Part shown: positions 20,211 through 27,296 of the stretch, one piece after another
How the letters are laid out: every line of letters starts with the position of its first letter
Numbering within the stretch: the first letter of the stretch is position 1
Virus record (IMG/VR): IMGVR_UViG_3300046010_009121
Span: 1 to 27,984 of that record
From: a virus
Strand: one strand, 5' to 3'
DNA: 27,984 nt
The notes under the pieces: generated by a model
The model's input: only the letters and a program-made list of their open reading frames with translations
Databases searched by the model: none
What the model was told of the DNA's origin: nothing
Translations under genes and position numbers: made by a program

Positions 20211-20958
20211 CTATGTTAAATCCAATTACACCACCAGCAGCTGCAGCTTCTTCTTTAAGCCTTGGCAGTGGCAAACCATGCACCTTCGTGTACTCAACTC
20301 TGTAGTTGTACCATCCCTGAACGGCTCTCCACATTTTGTCATCTGTGTTTTTAGCCAATTCTTCTAATTCCTCTGTTGAAATTAAAAAGCTAAGAACACC
20401 TAATGGCATATAAACAACTACATCGTAATTTGAATCTTTATCTTTAGCGTACTTCTTCATTAAAAATTGAAATTGCCTAACAAGATCTTCAACTGGCTCA
20501 CCGGCGTAAAAATCTATATTGCCATAAGCATTCCTAATTCGTGGACAGTAATCATCAACACCGGCTATTGTTCCAAAACTTCTACACACCATTGGTCTAT
20601 ATCCATAAATAGAGCAACCATTTTTATAGAATGCACACCATCTCTCTGTCTCACCGCCAAACTCCCAACTAGTGTCATTCATTGCCTCCTTTAGAGAAGA
20701 TACAACGCTATCAAACCACTCTTTTGCAAATTGCTCGCCTTTATTTTCTAGGTGAAGATAGTATTGTTTATTTAAATTGTATGCAATATTCGCACACTCA
20801 GCCATATGAATGGTGATGCCAATTTTACAACATTTGCCAGAGCCAAGACATTTGTATTGAGTTTCATTTTGCTTTGCTTCAAGAACACGAACTTGATTGT
20901 ACAACATATCAAGTTCACCAAAAATTGCAATATCAGTTAATGCCACTTTTCTCTGCAT
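20173..20958 (-). CDS. YkgJ-like cysteine-cluster protein
   Basis: A 261-residue protein with the YkgJ family (zinc/iron-chelating) pattern: C37-LGSGK-C43-C44, C55, then C108...C115 and RPMVC125RSFG, with another Cys at 138. Members bind a metal or iron-sulfur cluster and are often described as putative oxidoreductases or as modifying partners; none has a settled reaction. The C-terminal half lacks Cys and contains a YMPLGVLSFLI segment. Lying between a DNA-binding protein and a GT4 enzyme, its partner is unclear. The ATG overlaps the preceding stop by one base. Confidence 0.8.
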   Translation of the reverse strand: MQRKVALTDIAIFGELDMLYNQVRVLEAKQNETQYKCLGSGKCCKIGITIHMAECANIAYNLNKQYYLHLENKGEQFAKEWFDSVVSSLKEAMNDTSWEFGGETERWCAFYKNGCSIYGYRPMVCRSFGTIAGVDDYCPRIRNAYGNIDFYAGEPVEDLVRQFQFLMKKYAKDKDSNYDVVVYMPLGVLSFLISTEELEELAKNTDDKMWRAVQGWYNYRVEYTKVHGLPLPRLKEEAAAAGGVIGFNIDENTVDNSDSTQ

Positions 20959-21257
20959 TATCTTCTTTTAAGACCTTTCTTTTTTTGTTGTATTTCTTTT
21001 CTTTTCTGCCGCTTTCTCTGCTCTACTTGCTTTTGCATTGGAGATTGCGGTCTACGCTTAGCTGTAGATGCAAGATTTCGACCCTTGCCTCTAAATCTAA
21101 GGAGATCGTATTTTTCACACCAGTTATACAAGCCCTGTGGTGTTATTTCCATGTTATAAGTTTGCTTTAAAAGTTTTACAATGTCAGTAAGATTCATTCT
21201 CTTACGAACATAATGCTCATAAAGCCAGCTTTTATCTTTGTACGGTTCTAGTGCCAT
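20958..21257 (-). CDS. Helix-turn-helix DNA-binding protein (99 aa)
   Basis: A 99-residue protein. Residues about 7-55 (WLYEHYVRKRMNLTDIVKLL, then ITPQGLYNWCEKYDL) have the helix-turn-helix pattern of resolvase/transposase-type specificity domains. The tail from about 55 is extremely basic (RKRQKRKEIQQKKKGLKRR). It should bind DNA, perhaps as a regulator or packaging accessory. It overlaps the RuvC-like gene end by 26 bases; AGGA precedes ATG at 21257. Confidence 0.75.
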   Translation of the reverse strand: MALEPYKDKSWLYEHYVRKRMNLTDIVKLLKQTYNMEITPQGLYNWCEKYDLLRFRGKGRNLASTAKRRPQSPMQKQVEQRKRQKRKEIQQKKKGLKRR

Positions 21258-21813
21258 CTTTCCTCAACATTAAATAATACCATAGACCAATACCGATTGC
21301 GTCAACAATATCATCATCTTTCAAGTCATCATCAAGCATTTCAAAATAACCAGTGATGATATCTCTAACCCTATCTTTCCTTTCTTTTTTTCGACTTGCT
21401 TCTGTTAGCAAATATTCTTTATCGTCTTTAGAAAGATTTTTATAGCCTACTCCACGCTTCCATATCATTGGATTTATATCTATAACTTTTGAGCAATAAC
21501 CCTGAGCAATACCCCATGAGTAACCTATGATGTAAGAAATCACCCTGCTGGTTTGAAAATTTTGAATATATACTGATTGCTCTATTACGCAATGATTTGG
21601 CTTGTACTCTTTACATATCTCAGCCAACCCATCATTTATTGCTTGAAATTTAATATGCATTTCCGGGGACTTGGGGAATTTTATTTTTCCGCATTTTATC
21701 AATCGAGGTTGTTTTAATCCGATCTCTATAACAGCCCAACCAAGAGAGTGTGATGATGGATCAATTGAAAGAACTTTTGTAAAGTTAGTATTAGCAATAG
21801 ATTTAATACTCAC
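21232..21813 (-). CDS. RuvC-like Holliday junction resolvase
   Basis: An RNase H-fold nuclease. With GTG at 21813 as start (193 aa), VLSIDPSSHSLGWAVIE carries D18, CVIEQSVY carries E78, and DDDIVDAIGIG carries the last catalytic acids (about 167-171), matching RuvC's D-E-D-D set. It should resolve four-way junctions during recombination-driven replication and packaging. GTG 21813 overlaps the previous stop as GTGA and has GGAG upstream; the longer ATG start at 21897 (221 aa, AAGGA upstream) adds a basic 28-residue arm but overlaps the zinc-finger gene by 88 bases. RuvC proteins normally begin close to the first Asp, favouring the short form. Confidence 0.88.
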   Translation of the reverse strand: MSIKSIANTNFTKVLSIDPSSHSLGWAVIEIGLKQPRLIKCGKIKFPKSPEMHIKFQAINDGLAEICKEYKPNHCVIEQSVYIQNFQTSRVISYIIGYSWGIAQGYCSKVIDINPMIWKRGVGYKNLSKDDKEYLLTEASRKKERKDRVRDIITGYFEMLDDDLKDDDIVDAIGIGLWYYLMLRKDGTRTVQR

Positions 21814-22121
21814 ATTTTTTCTCTTCGGAGCTTTGCTTCGTCCCAGCCCCAACTTACTAGTCTTTGTATTAGCCTTTCGTCTTTGCACCTTTCGCATATA
21901 TCTTCCTTGTTATACCTAGAAAGTATCGTTGTACAATTTTCAGTTGAACAAGTTCTCTTCTTACCTTTATTACGTTTTTTTTCGTAATAATTGGCTAGTA
22001 GCTTTTTATTAGTAACTATCCTTCTACATTCTGCAGAACAATATATACTGTTGTAGACTTTTGCTTCAAACTTTTTCTTACACTCGTTGTTTTTGCAAAC
22101 TCTAGAAACACCACTACTCAC
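21810..22121 (-). CDS. Double zinc-finger protein (103 aa)
   Basis: A 103-residue basic protein with two Cys4 sites: C9, C14, C28, C32 (the YCSAEC form common in small DNA-associated zinc fingers) and C58, C63, C76, C79. A Lys/Arg-rich linker (YYEKKRNKGKKR) joins them, suggesting nucleic-acid binding. The start GTG at 22121 is chosen because it overlaps the preceding stop (GTGAGTAG) just after GGGGAG; the frame stays open to 22151 without a better start. It lies between two recombination nucleases, so it may assist them. Confidence 0.75.
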   Translation of the reverse strand: MSSGVSRVCKNNECKKKFEAKVYNSIYCSAECRRIVTNKKLLANYYEKKRNKGKKRTCSTENCTTILSRYNKEDICERCKDERLIQRLVSWGWDEAKLRREKM

Positions 22122-22839
22122 TATCTCCCCAGCATAAAGCAGCCAAATCACAAGACGAGCAATTCTTAGATGTCCTCTTGTATGGTCTGTCTGGAATACT
22201 TTGTCTCACAAAGTTTCCATAATACTCTCTGTACTTTTTGAATAATTTATTTATAAAATCCTGATCTTTTTCTATATAAATTGGAAGTATCTCTTGATTG
22301 TTTTTGTTTTCATAAATAACGAAACCACCATCAAGGTCAAGACATTGCATGTATATCTGCGCTTGGCGATAGTGTTCATCTTTTGGTTTTTTGTAAATTT
22401 GTCTATAATGGAATCCTTCGGAGCTAATAGACTTTAACTCTATTAACTTATCTCCGTACCAATTAATGATACCATCTGCTGTGCCCTCAATTGGCGGATC
22501 AGCATAAGTAACTGGTATTTCTTCATCTACAAGAATACCCATATCTCTAAAGTAATTGTACAAACGACTATGAACAGCATGACCATTATCAAATATTCTA
22601 AGCGTTTGTGGACTAAAATCGGGTGTTACCTCTACTCCTTCAAATAAATAATACCAATATCTTGAGCATTGATTTGTATAACTAGGATGGAATCCACTGA
22701 CCTTTTTATAGGTAGTCGCATTCTTTTTAAGCAGTTGCTCATCTATTGCTTTATTTAAAGTCTGCTCTAAATCAGCTGGCGACTGGGATTGAACAATCAC
22801 TGTCTCTTTTGGTTTTCTCAACTGTTTTAATGATTTCAT
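22114..22839 (-). CDS. Cas4/RecB-like PD-(D/E)XK nuclease
   Basis: A 241-residue nuclease. The active site reads H90, then GTADG with D122, and LIELKS with E134-x-K136, followed by HYRQAQIYM (156-164), the QxxxY-type helix of RecB/Cas4 nucleases. C58 together with C227, C230 and C236 near the C-terminus match the four Fe-S ligands of Cas4/AddB enzymes. It likely degrades or trims DNA ends in phage recombination. The ATG overlaps the preceding stop by four bases (ATGA). No CRISPR array or cas1/cas2 is present, so it is a phage recombination enzyme here. Confidence 0.9.
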   Translation of the reverse strand: MKSLKQLRKPKETVIVQSQSPADLEQTLNKAIDEQLLKKNATTYKKVSGFHPSYTNQCSRYWYYLFEGVEVTPDFSPQTLRIFDNGHAVHSRLYNYFRDMGILVDEEIPVTYADPPIEGTADGIINWYGDKLIELKSISSEGFHYRQIYKKPKDEHYRQAQIYMQCLDLDGGFVIYENKNNQEILPIYIEKDQDFINKLFKKYREYYGNFVRQSIPDRPYKRTSKNCSSCDLAALCWGDSE

Positions 22840-23159
22840 TGGTTATAACCGCCCTTTCCGGCAATTTTTAGTGCATTTATATTTTCTGTTAGAGCCTCGT
22901 ACATTGTTTTCCAAATATCATTAACAAACTTATCTTGATCACTCATAATCGCAGATTTTCTCTTGAAAGCCTGTGATTTAACAATCATTAGCGTTCTATA
23001 GGCGGCAAGAATATTTGCATACTTTATAGCCTGAGTACCAAGATAGTGATCTGGATTTTCAATAATATCCTGCACGACCCGGATGCATTCTATGAACTCT
23101 TCTGATTTATCCCCCATCTGTTCGGCAATGATGTCTTTATTAATAATGATATCTGGCAT
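22836..23159 (-). CDS. Hypothetical helical protein before the Cas4-like nuclease (107 aa)
   Basis: A 107-residue, mostly helical protein (ECIRVVQDIIENPDHYLG, then ANILAAYRTLMIVKSQAFKR). I recall similar short proteins directly upstream of Cas4-like nucleases in other actinophages, so a functional partnership is plausible; the function is unknown. AAAGGG precedes ATG at 23159, and it overlaps the nuclease gene by four bases. Confidence 0.75.
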   Translation of the reverse strand: MPDIIINKDIIAEQMGDKSEEFIECIRVVQDIIENPDHYLGTQAIKYANILAAYRTLMIVKSQAFKRKSAIMSDQDKFVNDIWKTMYEALTENINALKIAGKGGYNQ

Positions 23160-23299
23160 CAGATACCCTTTCTAATTTGAATTCCGATCGACCATCTTAG
23201 CACATAGAAACCAAAATATATTCCGTCATCCCAATTGAAATGAACACCAATTGCTGCCCAGGATGAAAGCTTGTCGGCGTATATAGATACTCTATTCAT
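23159..23299 (-). CDS. Small aromatic-rich protein (46 aa)
   Basis: A 46-codon ORF, MNRVSIYADKLSSWAAIGVH onward, rich in Trp, Tyr and Phe (FNWDDGIYFGFYVLRWSIGI), reading as beta strands. AAAGGAAG precedes the ATG; the start overlaps the preceding gene's stop by eight bases and its own stop overlaps the next ATG by one base. The fit at both ends argues that it is real. The function is unknown. Confidence 0.7.
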   Translation of the reverse strand: MNRVSIYADKLSSWAAIGVHFNWDDGIYFGFYVLRWSIGIQIRKGI

Positions 23300-23591
23300 A
23301 TTCGCTTCCTTTTATTAAATCTTTAAAAACTTCCCAATCTATTATTGCAACTTTTGTTTCCGAATCATCACCCATAACCACTGATATGCATGGATATTTG
23401 TAATTATTATTCCAAGCATCTTTACTAAATTTCTTCCAAAATTTTTGAGTCAAAGTAAAACTTTTACCATTATGTTTGTAATCTAACAAAAATTTATTCA
23501 TTGTCGCATCACCTTTTCTAAAACCCCTTCCTGAATTCTTAACGGTTCTTGCGCCATCTCTTTTTGCTTCTTCCTTCTCAGTTCTTTTCAT
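23292..23591 (-). CDS. Candidate PD-(D/E)XK Holliday-junction resolvase-like protein (99 aa)
   Basis: A 99-residue basic protein. TVKNSGRGFRKGDATMNKF followed by LLDYKH gives a minimal PD-(D/E)XK pattern: G27-D28, then D37-Y-K39, with a basic KNSGRG segment before it as in archaeal Hjc-type and phage resolvases. The rest (KYPCISVVMGDDSETKVAIIDW) supplies the closing strands. It may cut DNA junctions, parallel to the RuvC-like enzyme. The start overlaps the preceding GT4 gene by 14 bases, with AAGGG upstream. Confidence 0.6.
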   Translation of the reverse strand: MKRTEKEEAKRDGARTVKNSGRGFRKGDATMNKFLLDYKHNGKSFTLTQKFWKKFSKDAWNNNYKYPCISVVMGDDSETKVAIIDWEVFKDLIKGSEYE

Positions 23592-24801
23592 TAAACGCCC
23601 TTATCTCATCGTCTGTTGCTTTTCTAAAAGATTTATTATACACCAAGCTGTCAGCAACTTTCTTATCAATCTCTCTAATTCTATTTTCTGAATCAAACAT
23701 AGATCCATCTGGGGCTATATAGCGGTTGTTGCCTTTAAAGTAGATGAAGTCTTTTACAACAACATACTTTTTGATGGGATTAAATTTTTTTATGCCGACT
23801 CTTTTTATGAGAGCATTAAGAACCTTATCTGTTTTATTTTTCCAATCATACTCTTCAATGACAAGAGGAGCTTGATCATAAAAAAACTTTTTTTGCGCAT
23901 CAATATCGTCGTATACTTTTTTAATAAGCGAAACAAGCGAATCAAAATCTGGAAGCACAACTTCGCCTTCAAAATACCCGGTATGTTGAGTTTTACCCAT
24001 GGTTGAATCAATAATATTTGAGTTGAAAAATCTTTCATAATCACACCAAACCCCTGTTGATATCACAGGCATACCTGTAGCCATTGCCTGAAGTGGTATT
24101 AGACCAAATCCTTCGCCCTCACTTGGGTACAAAAGAACATCGTGATCCTGATAAAGCTTTACCATCTCTTCAGTGCTTAATGTTTTATACAGTTTTACAA
24201 CATTAGATTTTCCACCAGAATCGCCTTCATGAGAATGATATTTTAATGTTAATTGAACATCATTTCTGTCTCCAAAAATAGTAGTAAAAGCTTTTTCTAC
24301 AAGGTCAGCTCGTTTTCTTGGACTGCCTGAATCAACATGAAGAAATCTGACAACGCCTGTATCTTTTCTTTTGTATGGTTGCCAAATCTTATCTAAACCC
24401 AATTCAAAAATATACACAGGTGTTTCAATGCCGGAATTCTTAATTGCATCTACAGAAAATTTATTACCGACCCAAATTTCATCAACTTGCTTCATCGCCT
24501 CAATCCAATGAGACCAAACGCGGGTTGCCTCAAGGTATGTTCCATAGATTTTATACTGGTGATCATGGAACTTTTGGAATTCAGGGGAACGAAAACTTGT
24601 CATCGTTTTGAAGTTATACCACTCAGGCTCCATGTAGAACATTTGAATTGGAGAAGCCTTGTCGTTTTTAACGACATTCATTTTTTCGTTGCGATACTTA
24701 AACTTATTAAAGTTTTCAATCGTTTTATGGTATCCATATGAATACCCAAATATACCGTTGGCATCAATAATGTGCTGATCAGTATGAATTGAAAATAGCA
24801 T
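23578..24801 (-). CDS. GT4-family glycosyltransferase
   Basis: A 407-residue GT-B enzyme. VRFLHVDSGSPRKRADLV (151-168) begins the donor domain, and YPSEGEGFGLIPLQAMATGMP (225-245) is the GT4 signature loop. The N-terminal domain carries an acceptor-side core including VWSHWIEAMKQVDEIWV near 95-111. A C-terminal extension of about 60 residues after the core (YVVVKDFIYFKGNNRYIAPD) is unusual and reads as strands, perhaps a substrate or virion-binding add-on. Its start shares a base with the MazG stop (TAATG). Confidence 0.9.
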   Translation of the reverse strand: MLFSIHTDQHIIDANGIFGYSYGYHKTIENFNKFKYRNEKMNVVKNDKASPIQMFYMEPEWYNFKTMTSFRSPEFQKFHDHQYKIYGTYLEATRVWSHWIEAMKQVDEIWVGNKFSVDAIKNSGIETPVYIFELGLDKIWQPYKRKDTGVVRFLHVDSGSPRKRADLVEKAFTTIFGDRNDVQLTLKYHSHEGDSGGKSNVVKLYKTLSTEEMVKLYQDHDVLLYPSEGEGFGLIPLQAMATGMPVISTGVWCDYERFFNSNIIDSTMGKTQHTGYFEGEVVLPDFDSLVSLIKKVYDDIDAQKKFFYDQAPLVIEEYDWKNKTDKVLNALIKRVGIKKFNPIKKYVVVKDFIYFKGNNRYIAPDGSMFDSENRIREIDKKVADSLVYNKSFRKATDDEIRAFNEKN

Positions 24802-25133
24802 TAACGATTATCGCCATCTCCATGAATTGCATTTCTATTATTGCGATCTTCAAGTTTCTGAAGATTTCTGATTGCAACTTCATTAAATGAAATGTTTAGC
24901 TCGGTAGCGAGCATGGCACAATACCATAAGACATCACCAATCTCATCTACCACCTGCTGTTTTCTATCAAATGTTAATTCCATATTATCATCACGGATCA
25001 TCTTCTTGATTTTGCCAGCAACTTCTCCAGCTTCTGAAGCCAATCCAAGAGCAGTATAAATAACCCCAATGGTGGGGTTCTGAGGATACTTTGCAGTTTT
25101 ACACGCCCTAAATTGATAATTAGAAAAATCCAT
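24801..25133 (-). CDS. MazG-like nucleotide pyrophosphohydrolase
   Basis: A 110-residue all-helical enzyme. LGLASEAGEVAGKIKK gives the ExxE pair and VVDEIGDVLWYCAML the following ExxD pair, the Mg-binding set of MazG/dUTPase-like pyrophosphohydrolases; the C-terminal NxxKLEDRN segment is also typical. It would hydrolyse NTPs or dNTPs, perhaps lowering alarmones or damaged nucleotides. The ATG at 25133 (MDFSNYQ, GGAG six bases upstream) matches the usual family start; an in-frame ATG at 25145 adds four residues and overlaps the RecA-like gene. Confidence 0.9.
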   Translation of the reverse strand: MDFSNYQFRACKTAKYPQNPTIGVIYTALGLASEAGEVAGKIKKMIRDDNMELTFDRKQQVVDEIGDVLWYCAMLATELNISFNEVAIRNLQKLEDRNNRNAIHGDGDNR

Positions 25134-25134
25134 T

Positions 25135-26055
25135 TCATTCTCCATTTAGAATCACCTTCTCAATCCCTTTTCTTTGCTTATCAGTCAAGTCAATTGAACC
25201 AAGACCATTCCATTTACTATCTTCATAAGTATACCATGCGCCTTTTCTTTCAATCACATTCATCTCAACGGCAATGTCAATGAGTTCCCGATTAATATCA
25301 ATTTTACCTTCCTGGGGGAGAACATAATAGTAACCAGTAGTGCCAATACTTGGAAGCTGTTTTGTTTTCTCAATTGTCCAAGTAGCACGTTGGCTGGTAA
25401 TAAGATTAGTCTCGTCCCTCTCCATCTCGCTCTTTGACATTGATAAGAAAAGTTTAACAATATTATGCATATTATGATGAACAGTATTCCCCATCTTTGC
25501 TTTTGTAACTGCAAACATTCCGCTAAGATCAACCGTTTGATGAGCTACAAAGAGCATTATATTTCTTTCCTTGTGCAAATAATTGACTAGCTTTTGCAAT
25601 AGGAATCCTTGCGATCTTGACTGCAAGCCCATTGCCTTGCCGCCCTCCGGCTTGTCATAGAATTCTTCTTTAATAATGTTAGACAAGCTATCGAAGAGAA
25701 AGATGTGCTTCTCCTCTTGATGGTTGAGATATTGATGAATATTTTTCAATATCTCTTCAACAATTGTAGATTGAATAACAACAATGTCATCAACATCAAT
25801 ACCACATTTAATTGCATACTCATCATTATAAGACGATTCTGAATCAATAATAACTGGTCGATATCCCATGCGCTGAGCTTCGGCAAGAATTCTAAAGCAC
25901 ATTGTGGTTTTACCAACTGATGGAGTACCCCAGAATAAATGAGTTGCTCCTGTATTTAACCCCCCACCAAGCGCCCGGTTTAATCCAATGCTAGGTGTTG
26001 GAATAATCTGATGCACCGGCATCAGATCTCCTTTTCTTTTATCTACTATTAACAT
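25135..26055 (-). CDS. RecA/UvsX-like recombinase
   Basis: A 306-residue RecA-fold ATPase. Walker A is GTPSVGKT (43-50), VIIDSES holds the likely catalytic Glu73, Walker B is HIFLFD ending at D122, and AHQT (171-174) sits where RecA has its coupling Gln. The closing ELIDIAVEMNVIERKGAWYTY is the characteristic RecA C-terminal segment. It should form filaments on single-stranded DNA and exchange strands. Two in-frame starts both have strong Shine-Dalgarnos: ATG 26055 (AAAGGAG) and ATG 26022 (AGGAG, product starting MPVHQII). The first is used here. Confidence 0.92.
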   Translation of the reverse strand: MLIVDKRKGDLMPVHQIIPTPSIGLNRALGGGLNTGATHLFWGTPSVGKTTMCFRILAEAQRMGYRPVIIDSESSYNDEYAIKCGIDVDDIVVIQSTIVEEILKNIHQYLNHQEEKHIFLFDSLSNIIKEEFYDKPEGGKAMGLQSRSQGFLLQKLVNYLHKERNIMLFVAHQTVDLSGMFAVTKAKMGNTVHHNMHNIVKLFLSMSKSEMERDETNLITSQRATWTIEKTKQLPSIGTTGYYYVLPQEGKIDINRELIDIAVEMNVIERKGAWYTYEDSKWNGLGSIDLTDKQRKGIEKVILNGE

Positions 26056-26064
26056 ATTTCTCCT

Positions 26065-26577
26065 TTATTGTAATGATCTGTTTAGTATTCTTGATTTAAT
26101 AATTGTTGTTGAGATAGCATCTGTATACGGGATAAACATCACACCAATATTATGCTCGTCAAGCCATTCTTGAGTGAATCCCATTTGTTTGTAATAATCT
26201 TTAGTTTGCCAGTCGGAACCAACAATTACAAGATTAGCTTTCGCCTCTATAATAGCAGGTCGAGAATCAGCACCGCCCGAATTTACAATTACTTTATCCA
26301 CCCATTTACAAGAAGAAACAACTTCCATTCTTTCAGCTAGACTGCAAATTGGAGGTTCTTTGTATTGAGAGCAGAATTCATCTGTATTAACCGAAACGAC
26401 TAAATAGCCATTATCGCCAACTGCTTTTTTGCATCTCTCCAACAATCTTGAATGACCAAAATGAAATAAATCAAATGTACCACCTGTATACACAACCATC
26501 TTATCTCCAGTGAACTTATCTCCAGTGAAATGACCGGAATGAAATAGATCAAATGTGCCACCTGTAGAGACAATCAT
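26065..26577 (-). CDS. Cytidylyltransferase-like enzyme with duplicated N-terminus
   Basis: A nucleotidyltransferase of the glycerol-3-phosphate cytidylyltransferase/RfaE type: TGGTFDLFHxGH is the nucleotide-binding HxGH motif and ISTTIIKSRI near the end is the family signature. It likely makes an activated CDP- or ADP-linked precursor for the phage glycosyltransferases. The first 16 codons are an imperfect copy of codons 27-42, joined by two tandem copies of FTGDK. An internal ATG at 26499, with GGAG five bases upstream, gives a normal-length 144-aa enzyme. The outer ATG (26577, GGAGG upstream) overlaps the GT2 stop as ATGA. Confidence 0.9.
   Translation of the reverse strand: MIVSTGGTFDLFHSGHFTGDKFTGDKMVVYTGGTFDLFHFGHSRLLERCKKAVGDNGYLVVSVNTDEFCSQYKEPPICSLAERMEVVSSCKWVDKVIVNSGGADSRPAIIEAKANLVIVGSDWQTKDYYKQMGFTQEWLDEHNIGVMFIPYTDAISTTIIKSRILNRSLQ
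26452..26577. repeat. Intragenic duplication (48-bp unit, 78-bp offset)
   Basis: The 48 bases at 26577-26530 and at 26499-26452 (both read on the minus strand) match at about 41 positions by eye; many differences are synonymous. Between them lies a perfect 15-bp tandem repeat (26500-26514 and 26515-26529) that carries a GGAG Shine-Dalgarno. Thus the start region with its ribosome-binding site appears to have been duplicated in frame. Confidence 0.9.
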
Positions 26578-27296
26578 TTTGCCTCCAACGAGGCGCTAAC
26601 AAAATTCCATTTATTAGCGTTGTAAAAAGTAAATCTCTCAACACCGTTAGCATCAGCTAATGCATCTGAATATTCAAACATAACTTGATCAAACGCTCTA
26701 AATTCAAACTGATTAGTGTCATTGACTAAAACTGTTGGGAAAATTGGAATACTAACTGTCTTGCAATTAAGACCAGCCCAAGCTAACACATTCCTAGAAT
26801 CCAAGTGTTTTACTCCTGTTCTAAAGTCCATAACATCCCTTCTCCACACATTCATACTTGCTAATGTTGCAGCAATTAAAAATGATTTGTCATTAAGTTT
26901 AGTTATTAACTCAGACATTGCGCCAGAAAATGCAGGTATTACTTCACCAGAATATGGTGCAAATTGCATTATACGATCTGTTCCATCAAGCATTGATAAA
27001 ATAATATCCAAAGCCCCAGGTAGGATAACATCATCATCTCCAATAACCCATACATATTCTCCATCACCGGCTGTGATTCCATATAAACAATTCCCATCGC
27101 AGCCAATATTTTGCTTTCTAATTGAATATTCAGATATATATTTTTCATATTTATAAACTATATTTTTTGCAAATCCGTCTTGATCATTGTCAGAAACAAT
27201 AATCTCAACATGGTCATTATATTGTGATGTAATGCTGTTTAAGCAAGCATCAAGTGATTCTCTTCTATATGTCGGAATGTATATAGTTAACTTCAC
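26574..27296 (-). CDS. GT2-family glycosyltransferase
   Basis: A 240-residue GT-A enzyme. LTIYIPTYRRESLDACLNSI (3-22) is the typical GT2 opening, EIIVSDND (31-38) the nucleotide strand, and VWVIGDDDV (82-90) the metal-binding DxD-like motif. The C-terminal acceptor part is shorter than in full GT2 enzymes. It would add sugars to a carrier, protein or surface glycan. GTG at 27296 with AAAGGAG upstream; it overlaps the polymerase gene end by 32 bases and the cytidylyltransferase by four. Confidence 0.9.
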   Translation of the reverse strand: MKLTIYIPTYRRESLDACLNSITSQYNDHVEIIVSDNDQDGFAKNIVYKYEKYISEYSIRKQNIGCDGNCLYGITAGDGEYVWVIGDDDVILPGALDIILSMLDGTDRIMQFAPYSGEVIPAFSGAMSELITKLNDKSFLIAATLASMNVWRRDVMDFRTGVKHLDSRNVLAWAGLNCKTVSIPIFPTVLVNDTNQFEFRAFDQVMFEYSDALADANGVERFTFYNANKWNFVSASLEAK

